This document shows positions 1 through 7,874 of a DNA stretch of 64,000 nucleotides, in pieces. The notes beneath the pieces were generated by a model, which was not told the origin of the DNA, searched no databases, and was given only the letters and a program-made list of their open reading frames with translations. The DNA is from Eubacterium multiforme (GTDB lineage: Bacteria > Bacillota > Clostridia > Clostridiales > Clostridiaceae), in contig NZ_JAUSUF010000004.1 of NCBI RefSeq assembly GCF_030813415.1, positions 142,629 to 206,628 on the forward strand, given 5' to 3'. The position numbers and the translations under genes are program-made. The first letter of the stretch is position 1. Each line of letters starts with the position of its first letter.

Positions 1-315
1 GGAAAGGGAAATGGAAGCCCTTTATTTGCAGTTAAAGATGTACTTGTAAAAAGAGTTATATTTATGGGTAAAGAAAAGAACTTTTTAAGATTTAAACTTC
101 AAATGAAAGATGGCAAAACTATAGATGGAGTTAATTTTAATAAATATGATTATTTTAAAGAATTATTTTCTGAAAAATATGGAGAAGAAGAATTTATGAA
201 TTTACAGGATAGAGGATATTGTAATTTTAATATGGACATACTTTATTATCCTGAGATTAATGAGTTTAATGGAAAGCAAAATATACAACTATCTTTAAAA
301 AGTTTTAGATTGTAA
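1..315 (+). CDS. recJ: RecJ single-strand DNA exonuclease, C-terminal part (cut by window edge)
   Basis: The reading frame is open from base 1, so this is the 3' end of a longer gene. The visible 104 residues resemble the C-terminal OB-fold domain of RecJ: a GKGN-SPLF segment, then FLRFKLQMKDGKTIDGVNF, and near the end INEFNGKQNIQLSLKSF, which matches the family pattern of NEYNG followed by QL and a basic tail. RecJ is a 5'-3' single-strand exonuclease of recombination and mismatch repair; the DHH catalytic motifs lie outside the window. The ATG at 64 is internal and not a real start. The following gene, murG, starts 91 bases downstream on the same strand. Confidence 0.75.
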   Translation, partial: GKGNGSPLFAVKDVLVKRVIFMGKEKNFLRFKLQMKDGKTIDGVNFNKYDYFKELFSEKYGEEEFMNLQDRGYCNFNMDILYYPEINEFNGKQNIQLSLKSFRL

Positions 316-406
316 TTAAAAAGAGGTTGTAATTTAAAATAAAGTATATATTATAAAAATGTATGATATGAAAAAGTTAAATAGAAATATTAAGGAGAGG
401 ATATTT

Positions 407-1486
407 TTGAGCAAATATAAAATAATAATGACTGGAGGGGGAACAGCAGGTCATGTTACTCCTAACTTAGCATTAGTTCCTTCATTAAAAGAAGATGGAT
501 TTGAAATAAAATACATAGGAAGTAAAGATGGAATAGAAAAAGAAATTATAACAAGCAATAACATTCCTTATTATGGAATATCATCAGGAAAATTAAGAAG
601 ATATTTTGATATAAAGAATTTTACAGATCCATTTAAGGTTTTAAAGGGGATTCATGAAGCAAAAAGAATATTATCAAAGGAAAAGCCAGATGTTATATTT
701 TCTAAAGGTGGTTTTGTAACAGTTCCAGTTGTTATAGCAGCATCAATGAAAAAGATACCTGTAGTTTCTCATGAATCAGATATTACTCCAGGTCTTGCAA
801 ATAAGCTAGCTTCTCCTTTTTGTAGTAAACTATGTGTTACATTTAGGGAAAGTTTACAGTTTGTTAAAAACAATAAGGGAGTTTTGACAGGAAGTCCTAT
901 TAGAAAGGAAATTTTAACTGGTTCAAAACTTAAAGGAAAAGAAATATGTGGCTTTAATGATGATAAGGATGTAATTCTTATCATGGGGGGAAGTTTGGGG
1001 TCTAAAGTAATTAATGACGCCATAAGAAAGAATATATATAATATTCTGAAAAGTAATAATATTATCCATATCTGTGGGAAGGGTAATTTAGATGAAAGTT
1101 TGCAAAATATTGATGGATACAAACAATTTGAGTATGTAAGTGATGAACTTACTCATCTAATGCATGCAGCTGATTATATAATTTCAAGGGCAGGTGCTAA
1201 CTCTATCTTTGAATTCCTAGCACTAAAAAAGCCAACTTTACTAATTCCACTTTCAAAAAATGCAAGTAGAGGAGATCAGATTTTAAATGCAAACTCCTTT
1301 AAAAAGGAAGGGTTTTCACTTGTAATGCAAGAAGAAGAACTTGAAAATGACGGAATTTTAAAAGGAATAAAAATGTTAAAAGAAAGTAAACAACAATTGA
1401 TTAAAAATATGAATGAAAGTAAGATGAATGACGGTGTTAAAGAAATTATAAATGTGATAAAAAGTAGCATTCAAAGGAAAAATTAA
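407..1486 (+). CDS. murG: UDP-GlcNAc:undecaprenyl-PP-MurNAc-pentapeptide GlcNAc transferase MurG
   Basis: MurG adds N-acetylglucosamine to lipid I to make lipid II at the inner face of the membrane, the last cytoplasmic step of peptidoglycan precursor synthesis. The N-terminus carries the donor-side glycine loop [11 protein letters not shown]; a second glycine-rich stretch ([11 protein letters not shown]) opens the C-terminal domain, followed by [23 protein letters not shown], the usual UDP-GlcNAc pocket region. I place the start at TTG 407, six bases after AAGGAGAGG, giving 359 residues, close to the family norm. The upstream in-frame ATG at 359 would add 16 residues ahead of a consensus start and lacks a ribosome site. 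The gene stands apart from a dcw cluster, common in clostridia. Confidence 0.93.
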   Translation: MSKYKIIMTGGGTAGHVTPNLALVPSLKEDGFEIKYIGSKDGIEKEIITSNNIPYYGISSGKLRRYFDIKNFTDPFKVLKGIHEAKRILSKEKPDVIFSKGGFVTVPVVIAASMKKIPVVSHESDITPGLANKLASPFCSKLCVTFRESLQFVKNNKGVLTGSPIRKEILTGSKLKGKEICGFNDDKDVILIMGGSLGSKVINDAIRKNIYNILKSNNIIHICGKGNLDESLQNIDGYKQFEYVSDELTHLMHAADYIISRAGANSIFEFLALKKPTLLIPLSKNASRGDQILNANSFKKEGFSLVMQEEELENDGILKGIKMLKESKQQLIKNMNESKMNDGVKEIINVIKSSIQRKN

Positions 1487-1799
1487 CTAGCATAAAATGC
1501 ATAATAACAAATAAAAAATTTATATATATTAATTAAAGTTAACAACTTGCAAATTTAAAATTGTGTTATATAATAAAAGAGACGGCTTTTTTGTTAATAA
1601 AAGTATTTATTTATAAATAAACTATTAACAAGATATCTTATAAATTTTAGGTATTAAATAAAATTGTATTTTATGTTTTTCATGAGGATATAATTTTATT
1701 TTATATATAGAACATAGAAAACTTTCTCAGGTTTTTTATGATTAATAAAATTTAAAAATTTATATTTTTAGTTTTTATAATAGAAAGAGGGGTCACGCG
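1487..1799 (+). promoter_or_regulatory. Intergenic leader and promoter region of pyruvate:ferredoxin oxidoreductase
   Basis: This gene-free 313-base stretch holds a plausible sigma-A promoter, TTGCAA at 1547-1552 and TATAAT at 1569-1574 with a 16-base spacer, which would leave a leader of roughly 220 bases before the coding start. AAGTTAACAACTT (an inverted repeat, 1536-1548) overlaps the upstream edge of the -35 box. Just downstream of the predicted start site are TTGTTAATA at 1591-1599 and its exact complement TATTAACAA at 1623-1631, flanking the 16-base palindrome TTTATTTATAAATAAA at 1606-1621. A weak AAAAC/GTTTT hairpin with a T run sits at 1718-1736. The promoter call is by eye. Confidence 0.4.
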
Positions 1800-4700
1800 A
1801 TGAGAAAAATGAAAACTATGGATGGTAACACTGCTGCAGCTCATATATCTTACGCATTTACAGAAGTTACAGCGATCTATCCTATAACACCATCATCACC
1901 AATGGCTGAACATGTTGATGAATGGGCAGCACAAGGAAGAAAAAATATATTCGGTCAAACAGTTAAGATTATGGAAATGCAATCAGAAGGAGGAGCTGCT
2001 GGAGCAGTTCATGGATCATTACAAGCTGGTGCATTAACAACAACTTATACTGCATCACAAGGATTATTATTAATGATTCCTAACATGTACAAAATTGCAG
2101 GGGAATTACTTCCAGGAGTATTCCACGTATCAGCTAGATCATTAGCTACTTCAGCATTAAACATCTTTGGAGATCACCAAGACGTTATGGCTGCAAGACA
2201 AACTGGATTTGCAATGCTTGCAGAAGGATCAGTTCAAGAAGTAATGGATTTATCAGCTGTAGCTCATTTAGCAGCTATTAAGTCAAGAATTCCATTCTGT
2301 AACTTCTTTGATGGATTCAGAACTTCACACGAAATACAAAAGATTGAAGTTTTAGATCAAGAAGATTTAAAACCATTAGTTGATATGGAAGCTTTACAAG
2401 CATTCAGAGATAGAGCATTAAACCCAAGTCACCCAGTAACTAGAGGAACTGCTCAAAATCCAGATATCTACTTCCAAGAAAGAGAAGCTGTAAACAAATT
2501 CTACAATGCTGTACCAGACATTGTTGAAGGATACATGGCTGAAATCACAAAATTAACAGGAAGAGAATACCACTGCTTCGATTACTATGGTGCAAAAGAT
2601 GCAGATAGAGTTATCGTTGCTATGGGATCATGCACAGATGTATGTGAAGAAACAGTTGATTACTTAAATGCAAACGGACAAAAAGTTGGTGTTGTTAAAG
2701 TAAGACTTTACAGACCATTTGATGTTGAAAGATTAAAGAAAGCTATTCCAGCTACAGTTAAGAAGATAGTTGTTTTAGATAAAACTAAAGAACCAGGAAG
2801 CAATGGAGAACCATTATACTTAGATGTTATGAGTGCATTTAATGGAGACAAGAATGCTCCTGTAATTATCGGTGGAAGATATGGACTAGGATCAAAGGAT
2901 CCAAACCCAGGTCATATTGCTGCTGTATATGAAAACTTAGCTAAAGATGAACCAAAGAACGGATTTACTATAGGAATAGTTGATGACGTAACTAACACTT
3001 CATTAGAAGTTCATGAAGATATAGATGCAACTCCAGAAGGAACTACAGCTTGTAAGTTCTGGGGACTTGGATCAGATGGTACTGTTGGTGCTAACAAGAG
3101 TGCTATCAAAATTATCGGAGACCATACAGATATGTATGCCCAAGGATATTTCTCATATGACTCTAAAAAATCAGGTGGTATAACAGTATCACACTTAAGA
3201 TTTGGTAAGAGACCAATCAAATCACCTTACTTAATAAACAAGGCTGATTTCGTTGCTTGTCACAACCAATCATATGTATATAAATACAATGTTTTAGAAG
3301 GATTAAAGAAGAATGGTACATTCTTATTAAATACTATCTGGAGCCCAGAAGAAGTAGAAGAACATTTACCAGCTTCATACAAGAGATATATAGCTGAAAA
3401 CAACATTAAGTTCTACACTTTAAATGCTGTTAAGATAGCTCAAGATATCGGACTTGGTGGAAGAATCAACATGATAATGCAATCAGCATTCTTTAAATTA
3501 GCTAGCATTATTCCAGTAGAAGATGCTGTTAAGTACTTAAAAGAAGCAGTTGTAACTTCATACGGTAAGAAGGGACAAAAAGTTGTTGATATGAACAACG
3601 CTGCTATCGATAAGGGAATAGAATCAATAGTTGAAATAAATGTTCCAGAAACATGGAAAACAGCTAAGGACGAAGCTAAGGTAGAAGGAAGACAAAAACC
3701 TGAATTCGTTACTAAGATTGTTGAACCAATGAACAGACAAGAAGGATTTGACCTTCCAGTATCAGCATTTGATGGAATGGAAGATGGTACTTTTGAACAA
3801 GGAACAGCTGCTTTCGAAAAGAGAGGAATAGCTATAAATGTACCAGAATGGGATAAGGATAAATGTATTCAATGTAACCAATGTGCATATGTATGTCCAC
3901 ATGCTGTAATAAGACCATTCTTATTAAATGAAGAAGAAAAGAACAATGCTCCAGAAGGATTAAAATTAGTTGCTGCTAGAGCATTAAAGACTGAAGAGCC
4001 AATGAGCTACTCAATGTCAATAAGCCCACTTGATTGTACTGGATGTGGAAACTGTGCTCAAGTTTGTCCAGCACCAGGAAAGGCTTTAGTTATGAAGCCA
4101 GCTCACACTCAAGAAGCAGAAATTGCTAACTGGGATTATGTAACTCATGAAGTTTCAGCTAAGAAAAACCCAATGAACAAAAACACAGTTAAGGGTAGCC
4201 AATTCGAACAACCATTATTTGAGTTCTCAGGAGCTTGTGCTGGATGTGGAGAAACTCCATATGCTAAGCTTATAACTCAATTATTCGGAGACAGAATGAT
4301 GATAGCTAACGCTACTGGATGTTCATCAATTTGGGGAGGATCAGCTCCTTCAACTCCATACACAACTAATCATAAAGGATTTGGACCAGCTTGGGCTAAC
4401 TCATTATTTGAAGATAATGCTGAATTCGGATTAGGTATGTTCTTAGGAGCAAAAGCTATAAGAGAAAGATTAGTTGACAAAGCTAATGAAGCTATTGTTT
4501 CATTAGAAGAAGGAGAAGCTAAAGAAGCTCTTAAAGCTTGGGTTGAAAATGTTGAACTTGGAGAAGGAACTAGAGATAGAGCAGATAGAGTAGTAGCTGC
4601 TTTAGAAGGTTTAGATAACAACATTGCAAAAGAAATATTAAAAGAAAAAGACTTCTTAGTAAAACCATCACAATGGATATTTGGTGGAGACGGATGGTCA

Positions 4701-5312
4701 TACGATATCGGATTCGGTGGAGTAGATCACGTACTTGCATCAGGAGAAGATGTAAACATATTTGTATTTGATACAGAAGTTTACTCAAATACTGGTGGTC
4801 AATCATCAAAGGCAACTCCAACAGCTGCAATAGCTAAATTTGCTGCTTCAGGTAAGAAGACTAAGAAGAAAGACCTTGGAATGATAGCAATGACTTACGG
4901 ATATGTATATGTTGCACAAATTTCAATGGGAGCAGATAAGAACCAAACTCTTAAAGCTATAGCAGAAGCTGAAGCTTATCCAGGTCCATCATTAATAATC
5001 GCTTATGCTCCATGTATCAACCATGGTATAAGAATAGGAATGGGTAACAGCCAATTAGAAGCTAAGAAAGCAGTTGACTGCGGATATTGGGGAATGTACA
5101 GATACAATCCACAATTAAAGGGAACTGAAAAGAACCCATTTGTCTTAGATTCAAAAGAACCAACAGCTGACTTTAAGGAATTCTTAATGGGAGAAGTTAG
5201 ATATGCTTCACTTGCTAAGGCATTCCCAGAAGCTGCAGATGCTTTATTTGAAAAGACTTATAATGATGCTATGGAAAGATTAGAAGGCTACAAAAAATTA
5301 GCTGGAAAATAA
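1800..5312 (+). CDS. nifJ: Pyruvate:ferredoxin (flavodoxin) oxidoreductase, single-chain homodimeric type
   Basis: Oxidises pyruvate with CoA to acetyl-CoA and CO2 and passes electrons to ferredoxin, the central step of clostridial fermentation. At 1,170 residues it has the full fused architecture: an N-terminal pyrimidine-binding domain (AYAFTEVTAIYPITPSSPMAE region), the domain II/III core, two 4Fe-4S motifs near residues 690-755 (CIQCNQCAYVCP and CTGCGNCAQVCP), a third cluster region around CAGCGETPYAK, and a C-terminal thiamine pyrophosphate site with GDGWSYDIGFGG and EVYSNTGGQSSKATP. The start ATG follows GAAAGAGGGG. Codons such as AAC and TTC are more frequent than in neighbours, as expected of a very highly expressed gene. 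It is monocistronic, ending in a strong terminator. Confidence 0.97.
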   Translation: MRKMKTMDGNTAAAHISYAFTEVTAIYPITPSSPMAEHVDEWAAQGRKNIFGQTVKIMEMQSEGGAAGAVHGSLQAGALTTTYTASQGLLLMIPNMYKIAGELLPGVFHVSARSLATSALNIFGDHQDVMAARQTGFAMLAEGSVQEVMDLSAVAHLAAIKSRIPFCNFFDGFRTSHEIQKIEVLDQEDLKPLVDMEALQAFRDRALNPSHPVTRGTAQNPDIYFQEREAVNKFYNAVPDIVEGYMAEITKLTGREYHCFDYYGAKDADRVIVAMGSCTDVCEETVDYLNANGQKVGVVKVRLYRPFDVERLKKAIPATVKKIVVLDKTKEPGSNGEPLYLDVMSAFNGDKNAPVIIGGRYGLGSKDPNPGHIAAVYENLAKDEPKNGFTIGIVDDVTNTSLEVHEDIDATPEGTTACKFWGLGSDGTVGANKSAIKIIGDHTDMYAQGYFSYDSKKSGGITVSHLRFGKRPIKSPYLINKADFVACHNQSYVYKYNVLEGLKKNGTFLLNTIWSPEEVEEHLPASYKRYIAENNIKFYTLNAVKIAQDIGLGGRINMIMQSAFFKLASIIPVEDAVKYLKEAVVTSYGKKGQKVVDMNNAAIDKGIESIVEINVPETWKTAKDEAKVEGRQKPEFVTKIVEPMNRQEGFDLPVSAFDGMEDGTFEQGTAAFEKRGIAINVPEWDKDKCIQCNQCAYVCPHAVIRPFLLNEEEKNNAPEGLKLVAARALKTEEPMSYSMSISPLDCTGCGNCAQVCPAPGKALVMKPAHTQEAEIANWDYVTHEVSAKKNPMNKNTVKGSQFEQPLFEFSGACAGCGETPYAKLITQLFGDRMMIANATGCSSIWGGSAPSTPYTTNHKGFGPAWANSLFEDNAEFGLGMFLGAKAIRERLVDKANEAIVSLEEGEAKEALKAWVENVELGEGTRDRADRVVAALEGLDNNIAKEILKEKDFLVKPSQWIFGGDGWSYDIGFGGVDHVLASGEDVNIFVFDTEVYSNTGGQSSKATPTAAIAKFAASGKKTKKKDLGMIAMTYGYVYVAQISMGADKNQTLKAIAEAEAYPGPSLIIAYAPCINHGIRIGMGNSQLEAKKAVDCGYWGMYRYNPQLKGTEKNPFVLDSKEPTADFKEFLMGEVRYASLAKAFPEAADALFEKTYNDAMERLEGYKKLAGK

Positions 5313-5333
5313 TATAGTTCATTAAATATATTA

Positions 5334-5367
5334 AAACTCAGATGAGATTACTCATCTGAGTTTTTTT
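5334..5367 (+). terminator. Rho-independent terminator of the pyruvate:ferredoxin oxidoreductase gene
   Basis: A 13-bp perfect stem (AAACTCAGATGAG at 5334-5346 and its complement at 5351-5363) with an ATTA loop runs into a stretch of seven T. It lies 21 bases after the stop codon. Confidence 0.93.
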
Positions 5368-5487
5368 CTTTTTAATCTATATTAAAAAAACTAATGTTGA
5401 TTTTTATAGAGTGTGCAAAGTATAATTAGATTAAATATTTAAAAAAATTAAATATTTTATTTTGAAATAATAAATAAGGAGATAAAT

Positions 5488-6723
5488 ATGCCTAGAAGAA
5501 TTTTATATTTAAATGATGTAATAGATATAGATGTATTTCAAAAAATACAAGACGATATTGCAGAGGCAACAGGAGTTTCTATTATAACAGTTGATTATAA
5601 AGGAAAGCCAGAAACAAAACATAGCAAATGTAGTGAGTTTTGTACTCTTATGAGAAAAAAGAGTAAATATGCTGAGCTTTGTGAAAAGTGTGATTCTAGA
5701 GGAGGTTTAGAAGCTGCAAGATTAGAAAAGCCTTATATTTATAGATGCCACAAAGGATTAATTGATTTTGCAACTCCTATAATAGTAAATGGACAATATT
5801 TAGGATCAGTTATGGCAGGTCAAATATTACCTAAGGAAGAAAATATAGAACTTGAAGATATTGTAACTAGAGAAAATATAAAATTTGACTTAAAGGATGA
5901 GGAAAATGAAGAGCTAATACAAGCTTATAAAAAATTACCTATAGTTGAATTTGATAGAATAAAATCCATAGCAAACATGATGTTTCATATAAGTAATTAC
6001 ATAGTAGAGGAAGCTGTTCTTAAAATGGCTCAAAATGAATTAAATGAGAAAAATATTAAATTTATAGAAGCTAAAAAAGAAAAGGCAGAGCTTGAAAAGG
6101 AGTTTGAAGCTTGTAGGTTAAAGGCACTTCAATCTCAAATTAATCCTCATTTTTTATTTAATGTATTAAATAGTATATCTTCACTTGCTATAATAGAAGA
6201 AGCACCAAAAACTCAAGAGGTAATATATGATTTATCTAATATGCTTAGATATACACTAAAAAAAGTAGATAAGATTCTTCCAATTGAAGAAGAAATGGAT
6301 TATATAGAATCTTATTTAAGTTTACAAAAGGTTAGGTTTGGAGAAAGATTGGAATACAAAATTGATATTTGTGATGATTTAAAAGAGAGAAAAATTCCTT
6401 TTATGAGTATACAAACCTTTGTGGAAAATGCCATAGTTCATGGATTGGAGTCAAAGGAAGATGGAGGAAAAGTAGAAATATATTCAGAAGAAACTGAAGA
6501 TAGCTTAATTTTGTGCATTAAAGATAATGGAACAGGAATAACAAGGGATAAGCTAAATGAAATAAGAGAAGATTTAAAATATAAATATGATAATGATTTA
6601 GATAAAATCGGTATAAATAATGTTAATAAAAGAATGGCTCACTATTATGGAGAAGATTATAATATAGAAATTCAAAGTAAGGTGAGAGAAGGTACATTAG
6701 TTAAAATTATTTTTGCAAGATAA
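5488..6723 (+). CDS. Cytosolic PocR-domain sensor histidine kinase (LytS/YesM type)
   Basis: Residues 1-170 form a PocR ligand-binding domain with its typical cysteine spacing (SKCSEFCTLM, ELCEKCD, YRCHKGLIDFATPI). PocR regulates propanediol/cobalamin genes in enterobacteria. A coiled-coil linker around residues 170-210 leads to a histidine-kinase core: the phosphoacceptor box QSQINPHFLFNVLNSIS with His221, the N box ENAIVHGLES and the G box IKDNGTGI. No membrane segment is visible, so the kinase should sense a cytoplasmic ligand. The gene ends 27 bases before an AraC-type response regulator, and the pair sits directly before the glycerol/diol dehydratase operon. Sensing of glycerol, propanediol or a pathway intermediate is inferred from domain and position. 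The start follows AAGGAGATAAAT. Confidence 0.88.
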   Translation: MPRRILYLNDVIDIDVFQKIQDDIAEATGVSIITVDYKGKPETKHSKCSEFCTLMRKKSKYAELCEKCDSRGGLEAARLEKPYIYRCHKGLIDFATPIIVNGQYLGSVMAGQILPKEENIELEDIVTRENIKFDLKDEENEELIQAYKKLPIVEFDRIKSIANMMFHISNYIVEEAVLKMAQNELNEKNIKFIEAKKEKAELEKEFEACRLKALQSQINPHFLFNVLNSISSLAIIEEAPKTQEVIYDLSNMLRYTLKKVDKILPIEEEMDYIESYLSLQKVRFGERLEYKIDICDDLKERKIPFMSIQTFVENAIVHGLESKEDGGKVEIYSEETEDSLILCIKDNGTGITRDKLNEIREDLKYKYDNDLDKIGINNVNKRMAHYYGEDYNIEIQSKVREGTLVKIIFAR

Positions 6724-6750
6724 GAGCTTATGACTTAAAGGAGAAATTGC

Positions 6751-7497
6751 ATGTTTAATATAATGATTGTTGACGATGAGGAGTTAGAAAGAAAAGCTCT
6801 AAATGTTATTTTAAAGGATTTAAAAGAAGTTAATATAATAGCAGAGGCTTGTAACGGGAGAGAGGCAATAGAACTTGATAAAAAGTATAATCCAGATTTA
6901 ATAATTATGGATGTAAAAATGCCAGGATTTGATGGTTGTAAAGCTGCTGAAATAATAAAGGGAAATAATAAAGATAGAATAATAATAATGGTAACAGCCC
7001 ATGATGATTTTGAACTTGTTAGAAAAGCATTGGTGTTAGGGGTTAATGATTATATTTTAAAACCAGTAAAACCAAGAGAAATAATTAATATAATCAGAAA
7101 TATTATTGTTAATTATAAAATTAACGATGATAACGAAAAAATGGATAAAGAAGTCATTTTTGAAGAATACATAGAAGATAATAGACCAATTGAGAAGGCA
7201 CTAAAGTATATAGATGAAAATTTTAAGGAAAATATTAACTTAAATACTATAGCAGATATATGTAATTTAAGTTCATGTTACTTTAGTAAACTATTTAAAA
7301 GAGAGGTTGGAGTTAATTTTAGTCAATATTTAAAAAATAAAAAGATTCAATATGCTAAAAAGTTATTAAAAAATACAGAAATACCTATTTTAAATATAGC
7401 TATAGATTTAGGTTTTGAAGATTGTGGGTATTTTATAAGGGTATTTAAAAATATAGAGGGAATTACTCCAAAAAAGTATAGAGAAAAAAATGAATAA
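6751..7497 (+). CDS. Response regulator with AraC-type DNA-binding domain (YesN family)
   Basis: The N-terminal receiver domain (about residues 1-120) has the acidic pair DDE, the phosphoacceptor Asp54 in IIMDVKMPG, a threonine in MVTAHDD and the lysine of YILKPVKP. Residues 145-248 form two helix-turn-helix units of the AraC family (NLNTIADICNLSSCYFSKLFKREVG and IAIDLGFEDCGYFIRVFKNIEGITPKKYR). It is the partner of the upstream PocR kinase and is co-transcribed with it. The most likely target is the dehydratase operon immediately downstream, whose upstream region contains a 22-bp palindrome; that target is inferred from position. The start ATG follows AAGGAG. Confidence 0.9.
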   Translation: MFNIMIVDDEELERKALNVILKDLKEVNIIAEACNGREAIELDKKYNPDLIIMDVKMPGFDGCKAAEIIKGNNKDRIIIMVTAHDDFELVRKALVLGVNDYILKPVKPREIINIIRNIIVNYKINDDNEKMDKEVIFEEYIEDNRPIEKALKYIDENFKENINLNTIADICNLSSCYFSKLFKREVGVNFSQYLKNKKIQYAKKLLKNTEIPILNIAIDLGFEDCGYFIRVFKNIEGITPKKYREKNE

Positions 7498-7509
7498 CAG
7501 AAAAATAAC

Positions 7510-7551
7510 ACTCCTTTGACAAAAATATATTTTGTTTTAGGAGTATTTTTT
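7510..7551 (+). terminator. Terminator of the PocR kinase/regulator operon
   Basis: ACTCCT at 7510-7515 pairs with AGGAGT at 7539-7544, and an inner CAAAA/TTTTG stem (7520-7524, 7530-7534) extends the hairpin; a run of T follows from 7546. It lies 13 bases after the regulator stop codon. Confidence 0.7.
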
Positions 7552-7576
7552 TATTCAATATATAAAAAATAATTAT

Positions 7577-7633
7577 AAATGTGAAATTGTTGTCTTGAAA
7601 ATGAGAAAAAGAACAATAATTTCACATTTTTTT
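7577..7633 (+). terminator. Long-stem hairpin with T run upstream of the dehydratase operon
   Basis: AAATGTGAAATT at 7577-7588 is exactly complementary to AATTTCACATTT at 7618-7629, with partial pairing continuing inward (GTTGTC against GAACAAT) and seven T at 7627-7633. It could be a second terminator for the regulator operon or, if transcription starts upstream of it, an attenuator in the dehydratase leader. Confidence 0.5.
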
Positions 7634-7677
7634 ATACTTAATAGTCTAAAAATTAAATATATGACTAAAATTTTATA

Positions 7678-7699
7678 TTTTAACTTAATTAAGTTAAAA
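7678..7699 (+). promoter_or_regulatory. 22-bp perfect palindrome, candidate operator
   Basis: The core TTAACTTAATTAAGTTAA at 7680-7697 is extended by two more paired bases on each side. It lies about 176 bases before the dehydratase start with no T run, so it looks more like a protein-binding site than a terminator. The binding protein is unknown; the AraC-type regulator just upstream or a global redox or catabolite regulator are options. Confidence 0.45.
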
Positions 7700-7874
7700 A
7701 AATATTATTTTCTATGATAAAAATTAAGCAATATAGTTATAGAGAAAGACAATAATTTTTAATGGATTTAGAAAGACTTTAGATTAAAATGTATACATAG
7801 ATAAAAAAATAACAATCAAAATAGTAATTAAAAACAATAAATAATAAGAATTATTTTAAGGGAGGAAACTTAAG

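Larger units (their letters stand above)
7498..7874 (+). promoter_or_regulatory. Intergenic control region of the glycerol dehydratase operon
   Basis: This 377-base gap contains, in order, a terminator for the regulator pair, a second large hairpin with a T run (7577-7633), a 22-bp perfect palindrome at 7678-7699, and an AT-rich stretch leading to GGGAGG before the dehydratase start. No clear sigma-A hexamer pair was found. No cobalamin riboswitch box was recognised although the enzyme is B12-dependent, so control seems to be through the two-component system and possibly the hairpin. Confidence 0.5.

Noticed and set aside
359..406. Longer murG starting at ATG 359
   Set aside because: The extension lies before a good ribosome site and precedes the conserved start of the family at TTG 407.
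1532..1631. Canonical Rex operator at the pyruvate:ferredoxin oxidoreductase promoter
   Set aside because: Half sites are present but their spacing does not fit the four-base gap of the consensus, so I only report the repeats.
4570..4830. Opposite-strand open frames within pyruvate:ferredoxin oxidoreductase, DnaJ and other genes
   Set aside because: They lie fully inside well-supported genes, lack ribosome sites and have compositions expected of antisense shadows.
7498..7874. Cobalamin riboswitch before the B12-dependent dehydratase
   Set aside because: I searched by eye for the B12-box type GC-rich conserved segments and found none; the region is nearly all A and T apart from two hairpins.
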